Shown piece by piece: positions 21,056 through 32,984 of a DNA stretch of 64,000 nt. Every line of letters begins with the position of its first letter. Positions within the stretch are counted from its first letter, which is position 1. The notes beneath the pieces were generated by a model. It was given only the letters and a program-made list of their open reading frames with translations, had not been told where the DNA came from and searched no databases. The position numbers were made by a program, and so were the translations under genes. Source of the DNA: Halocafeteria seosinensis (taxonomy: Eukaryota; Sar; Bigyra; Bicosoecida); assembly GCA_001687465.1 (NCBI GenBank), contig LVLI01000208.1:62001-126000 (forward strand), in the 5' to 3' direction.

Positions 21056-24000
21056 CTAAGTAACTAGTTTCACCACGGACTGAAGGTGCGTGGCAATATC
21101 TGATGGATTCTCTTCGGCATGGCCACGGCCACCCAACGATAATACCAGGGTTTCCATTCGAATGGTCATGGGGGACTGTGGCGAAGATGGGGAAGCTCCT
21201 AGCCCGGTAAGGCGACGGAGCCAATTCGATCCCAAGAAGTGAGTTCGTTCCACTGAAATGGATTTCCTGTGGACAATTTTATGAAGGGAATCCAGACGCC
21301 TTACCGTGTCAGGTTTGGCCATAATGCTCTGCCTTCTTTCATAAGAAGCCTTGAGGATGTCATACAATACCTCCACGCTCGGGGAAACGACGTCCCACTT
21401 ATCTCTGAACATCTGAATCAAGTCAATGAGAATCTCGGTGCTCTCCACGCAGTTGCAGATATGTTCCCGGCTCCGAGATCGATGTAACAACTGCCTTAAG
21501 ACTTCCAGGACGCTTACCACGAGTTTTTGGTGAGTTTCGTTCCTGTTGCAGCTACGCAGCAAAGCAAAGAGTTTAGGACCAATCTTTCGACACGTTACCT
21601 CGTACGCACATCGCTCTGATAAGGCAACAGTAACTGCCAGCTCTGAACAAGCATTCTGGATTGTATTCAACTGGTGCTGGCAAGTTAGAGCGGTAAACGC
21701 TCTTCTGGTCCGCTGATACAGCGTTTCCGATATACCGCTAGCGGCGTTTTCATTCGCTTCCACGCTTCTGGAAGCAACCGCGACGATTCTTCCTGAATCA
21801 TCGTTCTTCATGACTTCCCTACGCTCTTTTGCTCCTCGATACGCTGCCTGGATGGTAATAATTCCTTTATTTGTTCTCTTCTCCTTAAATTGAGAGCTGT
21901 ACTTCTTTAAGAACTGCTTCACTGTAGAGAAAGCAACGATGGGACTAAATATCCTTCCGGTGAAATGCTTCGCATTCGCCATCGAAAGGACTCGAGGTAG
22001 TTTCTTTTCTGCTGATGGATACACATAACGAACCAGCGCACATTTCCACCAGCTACTTATACATGTCGCAGCCTTCTGCGCTTTCAAGTAGCTGCGTCTG
22101 TTAACAAACATTCGGCACGATTTTTGAATCATTACCGCAGCCTGGCGTTGCTTCAGCAATTTCTCCCTGCTCAAACGTGACCGATACTTTTTCTGAAGAC
22201 AGCAGAATCCCCAGCGCATTTTTCTAAACTGCTTGTATGCTAACCAATCTTTCACAGTAAGCTGTATGAGGGTAGCAGCAGCAACTTCCAATTCTGTGTC
22301 GCATCTTCTGGCGTAAGCAATCTTAGACAGCCAGTCTCGAACTGTCAGTTGAATTAACTGTGCTGCACTATGCTGAAGCTCCACAGAACGCCGATGATAT
22401 AATGACTCACGTCTCCACCATGTTTGGATAGCAATAGCGCTATTCCTAACCTCCAGGAATTGTCTACGCTGTAAGCTCATCCTAAGAAACCGAGAGATAT
22501 CTTCCTTCGATTTCCGGAGAGAATCCAGTTTTACCCTCTGGATATTTCTCTGCACATGTCCGTGTATTACTGCTTGAATGGTCAATATCTTATTTTGCAT
22601 ATGGCGATACTGTGCCCGCTGATGCATTGAACGATACCAGGCCTGCAATTGTGTAACGACGGCTTCCCGATGGTGCCGTGCTTTGACTTGCATTTTTCTC
22701 GCGGCTTTCTTTTGGAGAGCCTTGTCGAGGATCTTTTTATTTTCCCGTTCTCTTCGTAGAAATGCCCGCAACTGTAGGGTTCTCCACCATCCCTGTATCA
22801 GTTTCACGAATTTCCGCTTTCTTCGATCCTCAGCAAACTGCTGCTGCCACTTCCACCAAGCGCCAATGCGGAAGGCTGAGAAGAGCTGTTTTGTTTTGAA
22901 AACAATCCGGAAGCGTTTGCTGTTTTGCACACTATTAAGTATTTTCCAATTTCTTTGGATCGTGAGTGCAGCTTTCGTCTCCCGAGAGGAAAGAATCAAT
23001 CTTGAGGAAAGAACGCTCGCCAGCATGATCACTAATCGCTCGTCGACCGCTTCCTTCCCGTCAGGTATAAACGGGTGAAGGAAAGAACACTCCAGTGCAG
23101 CACAGGCGGCAAGAGCCGCCTTCCAGCGCCGACGAATAATGTTGGCGTCGGAATTTACGTCATGGCACATATTTTCTCCAACAAGGTCTGGTCTGTAGAA
23201 ATGGATGACGTTACACAAGGCTAATCCATCTCCGAATCCGGAACTCCAGTCCTCTACTTTCACCCCTCGTATTAGACAAACAGACTTGCACCACTTCCAT
23301 AGGACACGTACAGGGTCTTCGGATCGACTGTCTTCAACAGCAGGTGAGGAGACAGATTCTTCCTTCTGGGGCCTCGCGGTCTTATATCGACTCTCAAGAA
23401 TTGCTAATTCGTTATTTAGCTGCTCACGCGGAATTGTGTCCGGCAGATGATAATGGGAAATTATCATCCACAACAGTGCCAACGATTTTTCCGCATCAGG
23501 TTTAACAATGTCTTCCGCTTGAAAGGGGCGTTTGCCCTGACGTTGGACTAGGACATTTTGTTCCGACAAATAGTCAAGCGTATTGCGAATATTTTGAAGC
23601 TTTTTTGTTCGACTCTCTGCAGGTAAACGGATATGGGCTCTTCCCAGAACTTGCTTCCTTTCATTTAGTAAGCATTCCAGTACCCTCATGATACGATACC
23701 CATCTTTAAGACAATGGGCGAGTAAATCTTTCGCGGTAGGAATAGATTCAGGCGGAACATGTGCCCCCTCGCCATGTTCATAACTCAAATACTCTCTCGC
23801 AGCTACCTTTGGGTCCGGTATATGCAAGGAATACTCGTCGTATGCATCCTGACAGTAACATGCCGTGTATCCGACACTTTGCAAGTGTTTGATAAAGTCG
23901 CCTTCATGGGCCAAGAAATCGCGACTCAACTCCTGCAGAAGTTCTTTCGTGGACTTAATCTTGCTTTCGGCAGCAAAAAGACAGTGTTCAGAATTATGCT

Positions 24001-26431
24001 CCAAATGAATGTCATGTTGCCTAAACAAATCCATCCTTGCCGCATTATCCAGGAACAATATTAATCCAAGAAGCCTTTGAAGGATGTAGCGGTTTTGCTG
24101 TGTTTTTACTCTCTCGTCCCATCTTCCTTTCTTAGTTTTTGCGAACATATCTTCCGCGTTCTTACATTGCAAAAATGTCGTATGGATAAATCGTCTCAGA
24201 GAAGGATAGCCTCCATCGTGAGCTGCTTTCGGAGGGAAGTGGACTTCCTCCCCCATTACTGTCTCCAAACCAAGCCGCAGCCAAGCTGGATGAAAGTTCA
24301 GCAGCAACGTCGTCAAATATTCACGTGCTGTCGTATCGTTCTGGATATCAAACTTATCCCGGAAAGCAAGACTATCCTCCTCAATCTCAACGTCCACACT
24401 GTTCATTACTTCGGGAATGTGGCAATTTATTTCGTCTTCGGCAGGTGGCTCAGAATACACTTGAAAGGCATGTTGTCTGAGTTTTCTCGTTCGACATCTC
24501 CACTGCAGGAGGGCTTCATTCTTTGCTTTCTGAATACCATCGTCTGTCCTCTTCTTCTCACTCTTGGTGGTATTTCCTAAACTGATGAGCTCTGAAGCAG
24601 CTTTGTCCGACTGTTTATTTTCCCAGGCGTCTCTCCAAATAGGAAGGTCAAATAGGGCCGAATAGCGAGGCGTGTATGTGTTGTTCCATCGTTGATTGGG
24701 TTTGCTTGTGGCAACAATCACTGCCCCGTTGTTATCCCTGTCGAGAAGCTTTGATTTCGGGAATCCATTGGCGAAGAAATCGATAGCTCTTTGAGTCTGC
24801 TGCGTCCTGTTTCCTTGACCCTTTCCTAATAGGTTGGTAATGTTCCGCGTGTATTCGCCCATATTGAGGATTGCGTCTCGAGCTTTGGAATTGTTAAACA
24901 TTGTATTGATCCAATTTATTAACGCATAAGCCAAAGTCTCATTCCACTGCGGCGGTTGATGGGTCTTCCCCTTTGAAGCCTCCAGAGTCTTGGCTGCCCT
25001 CTTGGCCGCTAACTGACGTCCCGAAAGAGTATGAGATGCTTGTGCAGGAGCCTTCCTTGACTTATTTGGGAGTTTAGCTACTTTCGTTGATGCCAGGTAG
25101 GACGTTGGACGATTACTAATTTCCTGAGTGTGCTCAGCGGTAGGATCGTTCACACTTCTGTCTTCCACGGCTTTAACTTTCTCCGCACGCCTTTTCTGAA
25201 ATTCCTGCTGCCGCTTCAGAAATGAAGCTGGGGGACCTTTGACGGGCTTCTTGTCACCGGAACTGCCACTTCCCAAAGTAATTGTCATGCTCATACCTTT
25301 ACTGTTCTTCTGGTCAACGGCAGTTTGAATGGTCGGCGAGGCGGGAGGCATATCGTCGCTATTACCAACCGTGTCATCGTACTTTCTATCAAAATTGTCA
25401 GAGTGCCATTTAGCTTCTCTAAAACGACGCTGCTGTGTTGCCTTCTTCGAATGGGCAGTTAAAACCGCTGCTGGTGGTCGTTTGCTCTGTTGCACAGATG
25501 CCTGCGCTGAGTTGGTATCCACGGACTGTAATGGGCCTTGGGATGAGCTGGTTTGAGTCGCATTCTGTTGAACAGGAGCAAATGCAGACACATAAATTAT
25601 ATTAACAAGACTGAGTTGAAAATCATCTATAGATAAACCAACATACCCGCTTTGAGGAATGGTTTAGGCTGGAGCTTCGTTTCTGGGGATTCACATAATG
25701 GCATGAACGTAAGAAACGTAATGACGGCTGAGCCATTCACAATATAACGTTCTACTTACGCTATTTGATGTTGTACCAAGCTTTTTCTTCTTTATCTGAT
25801 CGTTTGCTTCGCCGAGCATAATGACGCTAGTCCGGAAGCGATCGTCTTGTAATAGTTGTATAACCTCTCTCGTCTTCCCTGCTGAGGAAGGGCACCAAGA
25901 TACGTAAAACGATTTCTTCTCCTGCGGTTGAAGTGTCCATTTGCGCGAATGTTCTTCTTCTTCGTCTTCGTACTCTGGATTGATTAATGGAACTTTATCA
26001 TCAGTGGCTGCATAGAAGTTTATAGTTCCAGCTTTAGGAAGTTTCCGAATAGACAACTTGACTGTCTTTTTCTTTGCCGGATTTTGCACAACCACTTCTT
26101 GGGCAACTTGTTTACCTGGAGTACACCCGCTAAATTCGACCATGGGAGGGCTGGAAAATTTTTCCAGAATCAATGTAGGCGTGGTGTCTTGCAGTTCCGT
26201 ACAAGGGCGATCGGTGGAGATCCGGTGGCAACCCATACGCTTGCCCTCAATGTTTCCACCACCCCCCTGGAGCGGACCTTCGGGCGGGACATTCTCATTA
26301 TTGGTGCAAGTAACATCAGAGCCGAACTGGATCGTCTCGCCTCCTAAATCAGCCTCCTCGTCGTCCAGCAACTTCGCGGGGTCCTTGGTTAACGGCTGCC
26401 GCTCGCCGGCGGCAGATCGACGTCCCAGCAT
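21056..26431 (-). CDS. ASPM: Abnormal spindle protein (ASPM/Asp)
   Basis: Exons in coding order: 26431-25760, 25682-25647 (36 nt), 25564-21056, giving 1,738 residues. ASPM organises microtubule minus ends at spindle poles and, with calmodulin and katanin, controls spindle focusing. The first exon carries an ASH (ASPM-SPD2-Hydin) domain: PPMVEFSGCTPGKQVAQEVVV through LQPQEKKSFYVSW to VIMLGEANDQIKKKK. Mid-protein is the ASPM-specific region (LRLGLETVMGEEVHFP, LLGLILFLDNAARMDLF) leading into two calponin-homology-like domains (KSLALLWMIISHYHL; VLWKWCKSVCLIRGVKVEDW). About eleven IQ-like motifs follow (IQRNWK, IQGWWR, IQTWWR, IQAAYRG and others), far fewer than in human ASPM, then an ARM-like tail. 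I chose the ATG at 26431; another in-frame ATG at 26569 would add 46 hydrophobic, unlikely residues. Confidence 0.9.
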
Positions 26432-26656
26432 TTCGCTCTTTCCCTTCCACAAATGATGACCCCTACCAGTGCAGTTAACGCATACAGAGAAATAAACGTT
26501 TACGAGTTGACGCCACAACACGAATGGAGAAAACACAATGGAGAGCGGATGTGAATGGGCCAAATACATGAACTTCACAAACGCGTCACGACGCGCCAAA
26601 ATCTCTTGGGTCGAAAAAATACGGACTACACACGGTGTTTCGTTCGTTTATCATCA

Positions 26657-29600
26657 TTAAAAATTTCGGTCCCGCGGACTTGTTTTAAAGCTAGAAGACG
26701 TCGATATGAAGGTGTTCACGGTAGGAGGAAGTCCTCGACTTAACATATACGATTGCTCCTGGAGCACCTCGTTGTAACGAGGTTGGCAGTAGAAGAAACC
26801 TCCTCCGGAGTGAAAGAATGCATTCTCTATTGCGTCAATAGCGGGTACCACCGATCCTAAAGAGTCATGCTTTATCTCTTCAGGTGATTGTATACCGTTA
26901 TTTCTTGACATCCCCGAGTTGTGTTCACTGTCGTTGACAGAGCCACTCTTCAGCATTCTGTACTCAGTTTCTTTCGGGCTTCCTGGTCCTTCTCGATTAC
27001 GCAGGCCCTCCCATTTACGAGCATCCGTAGCAAATATTCCTACACTAACGTAAGTTGGAAGGCTATTACCGCCAGTCCAATTGAATTGTTCGATGTCCTT
27101 CAGAGGTTCGAGTGCATCGTCGATCCGTACCATCAAGTTCACGTATACACTCCCGTCTCCCTTATTCGAATTAGGCACATAGTTTACCAGTTCCTCAATT
27201 GTTTCCGGAATTTGGTCCACTAATGCTTTCAGTTCGTCCTGCCTAAAGGCCTGCTTTTCGGGATATTTCAGCGGTGTCAGAGCAGACTCATGAGTAGAAG
27301 GAGGGCTCTTCGGCGGAGCCAAGATTGTATTACCTTCTAGAGAGAAACCCATAAATTGGTCGCGTTGGTTCCATATTTCTACTTCACTCAAATCTCCGCG
27401 ACCGCTGCCAAAAAGCCACATATCTGCCTCACTACTCCTGTCAAAGACCCCTCGCTGCTTTCCTGTAGACAACGATTCTTCCGGGTGGTACTTCTCGAGA
27501 AAGTTGTTCCGAGCGCGTAGAATTCGCGACATAACAGAAATATAGGCGGACATTCTTGACGATTGCCTTCTCTTTAGCCGCAAATATGTCTCAGAGGAAA
27601 CCTGAATGTCATCAGGAACACCACTACTTTCCATTGTCATGGCCTTGCCAACAGTCTCACCAAAAAGGTGATACCGCGGGTCTTTCCTTCCCACAACACC
27701 AGCGATCACAGGACCTGTGTGAATACCAATACGCATCCTTATATCAGCCTGAGCAACTTGTCGAAGTCGCGGCATCATCATTATCATTTCGATCGCTGCG
27801 TTGGCACACCTTTCAGCATGATCGTTCACAGGCTCCGGGCATCCAGACACGCAGAAATAAGCATCGCCAATGATTTCGATTTTCTGTATCCCATACTTCT
27901 GGGTGATTGTATCAAATGTGCTTACCATTACGTTCAAGAATTTAACCAGAGTTTCGGGATCTACAGTGCTACTGAAATCAGTGAATCCTTTTAAATCTGT
28001 AAAGAGAATCGTACAATTAGAGTGTGCGGTAGCTAGGACCTCACCCGGGGCTTTATTCCTTAGTTGCCTCACAATCTTCTCTGGCAAAATATTAAGCAAT
28101 ACCTCTTGTGTCTTCTTTCGTTCTTCTGAAAGCAAATTCTTCTGTTTCTTAACGGCGATTTGCCGTAAGTAATTATGACGGTGGTGATATTCGGCTCCAT
28201 AAACAGGCGCAGCCTGTGCAAGGAAGAATGTGGCAAGGTAGACAAACTGAACGGTGACGTCGCCAGTATCGATCTCATCGAAGTCAAGAAGTGCCAGCAG
28301 TACAACGTGGCAAGCAGTTAGAAACAACATTAATATCAAGCGATATCCAATTGCTACCAGGGAGATATTCATTCCGTAGACAATAAATAGAGCAAGAACA
28401 CCGAAACCAGGGCTTCCGCCGAGCATAGAAATCGAAATAACAGTACCTCCAACAGCCAGCATCATAAAGGCAGTAGCAGACTGCGCGAGACAGAAGTATC
28501 TCCTGAAAAGCGGAAGCAGACTAATGCCCACGTATACAGCCAACGCTGGGCAGAGCACTGCGAACCTCAAGAGAGAAATTAGCCATACATTTGTCGGCTT
28601 TTCTGAGGATTGCCACACAATCGCATCTCTAGCTAAGAACGCCAGCAAGGCCAGCATACAAAAGATCGCGGATTTGCGGGCGAACCGTCTCCAGTGCCTA
28701 AAATGAGACCTCAAATAAGCTCGCTCAATCTTCCCTCCGATAGAGTCTCCCCTGGAATCGTAGAAGCAATGGACCAATCTCGAGTGTATGTGTCCGGATA
28801 TTGGGCCCGTCATTTTCTTCCTCATGTCTTGCGAGGGATCACGATGAAGGTACTTAACACTCTCCACTAAAGAGTCTCGACGCTCGGTCTTTATCAGCTT
28901 TGGTGGCTTTGGTCGTGGTTCCCGGATTGGTTCATCCTGCTGCTGCTGCTCCTGGTTGTCTTGTTGTTTACCCGTGGTTTCGTTCGGAGGAGCTTCCGGA
29001 GATTGAAGCGTTGTATCTCCAGTAATTACTTCTTGTAACTGAGAAGAATTTTCCTGATCTCCTTCAGTAGAGCCCTTATCGTCGTCCCCATCGAGATCTT
29101 CAATGCCTACCAGGGAATCATACCACATTGACCCTTCCGGGTCATTGGCGTTTGTCTGTCCTTCAAACTCACCTTCGATTCCATCGTCGTCTCCATGCGG
29201 TTTCAAATACCGCTGAGATCTCCCAATTGCAGCTTCAGGATTCAAATTGTTAATGTATGACATCACTGCCTCGCTATTAGCCCCTTCACTCAGCGAGCTG
29301 ATTTCAGAATTACTGTCATCATCACTATCATCTCCTATACGCGTCCCATCACCCAAGAAATGTGACGCATTGGAAGATTTGGCGTTACTGCCTGTATAGC
29401 ACCGACGGAGAGTTGTTTCCGATGGACCACCAATGCTAGACTCTATGACGCTTCGTGAACGTGGCCGCCTCGGAACCACCTTGCTATTATCTGGTTCTCC
29501 GTCTTCCTTAGGACCGCCCATGGGATATACTTTCACTTTCGAACCACCCTCAGACTCTTTGCTGTGAGGCTTAGCTCTCGATTCGCGTGCATCATCAAAC

Positions 29601-31929
29601 GACAACTGTTTACCTTTAGTCGGTGAAGCCAAGTCGGCAGGCGTTTCACCATCCTCCAGATTGAGAGCCTCTGACCACCTTAACGTGTTGAATTCTTCAT
29701 TGGCATTGTCGTCTAGGTCAGCATTTTCATGATTTTCTGCTGCTACTACTTCACTGTCAACGCTAACACGCGATTGGCGACGATTACCTGCTCTCCCATC
29801 CAAAAACCAAATTGGGCGGTTCCCTTTCCCTTTCACAGCAATTGTTCCTCTAAACGATATCTCGAACGCCGTTCTACTCTCTTTCAGGAGCTCGTATGAG
29901 GACTTGGAAAGCTGAATCCTACCAGCAGGGCACGTTGATTCCATTCTCGAAGCAGTATTTACAGTATCTCCAAACAACTTGTATCTTGGTTGGGATAAGC
30001 CCACAACTCCAGCAACGACAGGTCCGCTATTGATGCCAATGTGAATCTCCAAGTCCGAGGCATCAATTCCTATCTCTTTCAAAATGTTCCGTCGCACTAT
30101 AGGCATATTACTCATCATTGCCAGTGCCATGCTAGCCACATGTTCGGCATGCCTCCTGTTTGATACCGGACAACCTCCAGAAACCATGTAAACTTCGTTG
30201 ATTGTTTCGACCTTGTGAAGCATTGGATAAGAGTCTATGATATAGTCAAACATACTGAAGACCACATTGAGTACTCGCACAACATCTTCCGCCGAAATAG
30301 ATTCGCGAATCTTAATCCTCCTGCCTTTACTATCTGTGGCGTACTGAGCCGCGCACCATGTAGAAAAGTCACAAATTTCGCAAAACAATATCGTAACGGA
30401 TTCGTAGCTCTGCACGATTTGTTCCTGGCCCGCCTTCAATTTGGCCACAATTGATGGAGGCAGCATGGACGCGAGCAATTGTTGGGCAGTATTTTTCTCT
30501 TGACGAATTAGGTCACTGTCTACCCGCATGATGTACTCATCCATGAAACTCTTGCGGAGCGTGAACTCCAAGCTGTGGCCAATGTACCCCACAGCTACTA
30601 GAAAAAGAATCAAGAGCCCAAATATATCTACTCGTTCGCTTCGTTCAAATTGCCCTGAAGAAGGTGGAAAGAACGCGAGAGATGCTGCAAAGCCAAGAAT
30701 CAGGACACCACCCAGGGCGGTCGCCACCCAAAATCGCAATGGAGTAAAACTGTATATGTACACTATAGAGAAAGCGAATATTCCATAACCTGTCAGACGT
30801 ACAGCAACAAACATAGTAGCATCCGTCTCACAAGACTAACGGTTCAAGCACATACCTGGATCTTCACTCATTATGGAATAAGCTACGACAATAGATCCCA
30901 CAAAAAAACCCGGAATAAGAAGATAGTTTGAATGGGTGCGGAACTTATCTGAGTAGGTAAACAAGATTAAAGCCAAGCAGACAGGGACAATACCACACAG
31001 TCGCAGTAACAACGCTCCAATGAAACGATCGCTATCAGCTCCGAACCGGTTAATATCGTAGGGTATCATCAACAAGCTTAGAGCCCCAAGGATGAAAGTG
31101 GACCACCTAACAGCTGGGCGGTAGCGCAGAGCGTTTCGCATCTCGAAAGCCACGTTCAACAGCGGTTGCGGTTTTGCCACACCATCGTGTACACTTTCAT
31201 ACTTGAGACTGCACTTGTTCAGCCTTAAATTTTGATGATCAACAGGGCCCAATTTTCTAATCAAGCTTCGATCAACCGAAGCACTCAGGTAGGATTCTGC
31301 ATTCAAGAAAGAGCGAGGGAAGGAAGAGTACAGCGCCCAAGCAATATACCTAACATGCCTCCGGCCATACCTGCCGCGCTCAAGTCGCGCACACTTAGGT
31401 CCATTCCTGCACTCAGCCTTGCTTTCCTTTTATCAAGTAAACCACCATTTCCACGTCCAGAGGAAGAGAGGCTGAGTTTATCTCCAATTTTCTGTTTAAA
31501 CGTAGCCCATTTACTCCCAGATTTTGTTAACTGGCGACGTTGTGGGGGCGTTGTCTTTCCCTTTGTTTCCTCCGTTTGTTGACTATCACCTCCAGGTTGT
31601 CCCTGAAACCGAGTCCGCTTGGTTTCTAGGGTCTCTGCAGCCCCGCTATTGACCGCTTCTTTCTCTCGCTCTTCATTTTGGGCTGCCATGTAGTAGGCCG
31701 CCACCGTGTCTTCCTCCATTTTCTGTTTCAATGAGTCCGATCTTTCGACGCTGGGGCCTTCCCCCTCATCTTTGTCGGGTAAGGGAGAGACACGTAAGTT
31801 ATCATGATCACCATCTTTGTCATGGCTGCCTGTATGGCCTCGTAAAGAGCCATTGAAGTGCTCCTCACCGCGGTCTCCAGGGAGCTCTTCCGCCTCCACA
31901 TCCACGATTTCTTCACTCATACGCGACAT
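26657..31929 (-). CDS. Double-domain class III nucleotidyl cyclase with two membrane cassettes
   Basis: Exons in coding order: 31929-31371, 31296-30856, 30789-26657, 1,710 residues. Order: acidic, Ser-rich N-terminus (about 230 residues), a multi-helix membrane cassette, cyclase domain 1 (about 463-650), a long acidic linker, a second multi-helix cassette, cyclase domain 2 (about 1255-1440) and a tail. Domain 1 has LFCEICDF and INEVYM, so both metal-binding Asp are Glu, but keeps the transition-state Asn/Arg (DTVNTASRMES). Domain 2 has intact metal Asp (LFTDLKGF, IGDAYF) but lacks Asn/Arg (ETVGKAMTMES). The pair can therefore form one complete site, in the reverse order to animal transmembrane adenylyl cyclases. 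KVE and KIE at the base-recognition strand are guanylyl-cyclase-like, while K and H occupy the second selectivity position, so product (cAMP or cGMP) is uncertain. A second possible donor in exon 1 would add seven residues. Confidence 0.88.
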
Positions 31930-32984
31930 ACTGGCTTACAGACTATAGATACGAATGCGCAGCTGTTGTTGATACCAACAGAGACGCGCTATTCCTTCTG
32001 GAAAGCCTGAATAAAGGCTTTATGCAGTCAAAAAGCACGCCCCATACTAGGAGATTGCCACCAGATACTTTCCTCACAATTACCTCACCAAACCCAAGAG
32101 GGTTGTCCTGCCTGGCAATCCTTAACAGTCAAACATCGCCCAAAGGACGACGCATGCAATCCAAAAAAGAGGCTTATATGCAGTGAAATGAATAAATAAA
32201 AAAAAAAGCCAGTCCCGGGGGCGGTGGTGGGGGGACCCTAACCGCCCCATGGGACGGCAGACTCGGGTCGACCAACCCTAGACTTGCCGGACCGTTGCGC
32301 AACCCACGCGGGTCTCGGGCCAGGGGAACGTAGGTTTCTTGCAGTTCGATAAGTGCACTCCGAAGCTTTTATCGTTGTTGAAGCAGTTAAATTTCCACCA
32401 ACTCTAAACCCGTGGTTCTCTAGCGTATACCGGAGCGATCTAGAGACGGCGGAGCGGAACACGCTTCATCATGCAAGGCTTCGTGGAATCTCGAAAGGTT
32501 CGAGTCGAAACAAAAGAAGTGCTAATGGCTGCGATGACGGTACTGGAAGGTTCATAATGCGAACTACCGACGTTCGTTGACGGCAGCACGCTCCTTAGTT
32601 CCATGAGTGGAGCGACCGAATGAATGCCAGCAAAGCGCGCGGCTTATCATCCCCGAGCAAGGTGAATATATCACATCATGGTACAAAAATGTAGTTTTAG
32701 CTCGGTAGTGTGACGTGACAGTGTAGTGTCCGTGCGCTAGAGAAAGCACCTGGGGCAGATGGGCCGGAGTTTTTTGGAAGGACGTGACTCCTCGATAGGC
32801 TCCCATTGCAGCTCATTTTGGAATGTTTGACGGTATATACATATCATACCCCTGTGTATGTATCTATATTTGTCACCAAGTGTGCATTGGTGCGTGTGTG
32901 TGTGTGTATACATCAAGCTTCACGGCGCTCTTTCGTTGTTTTTGAAGAGAGTCCTTACCGCATTCACCTTCCATTTTCATTACA
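31930..32984. other. Divergent intergenic region, about 1.05 kb
   Basis: The gap lies between the cyclase and ABC transporter genes, transcribed away from each other. It contains an A-run (about 32195-32206) followed by a markedly GC-rich stretch (about 32210-32300), and a (GT)7 tract at 32894-32907. No supported gene; short frames here show no family features. Confidence 0.45.
32894..32907. repeat. (GT)7 microsatellite
   Basis: Seven perfect GT units upstream of the ABC transporter start, probably in its promoter or 5' UTR. Confidence 0.9.

Noticed and set aside
32238-32462. Minus-strand 74-codon frame in the GC-rich patch
   Set aside because: No start context, no recognisable domain and no neighbouring exons; the GC-rich patch alone is not evidence of a gene.
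32490-32505. B-box-like sequence (ggttcgagtcg) suggesting a tRNA
   Set aside because: The flanks do not pair as a T-arm and no A box or acceptor stem is found at the right distance.
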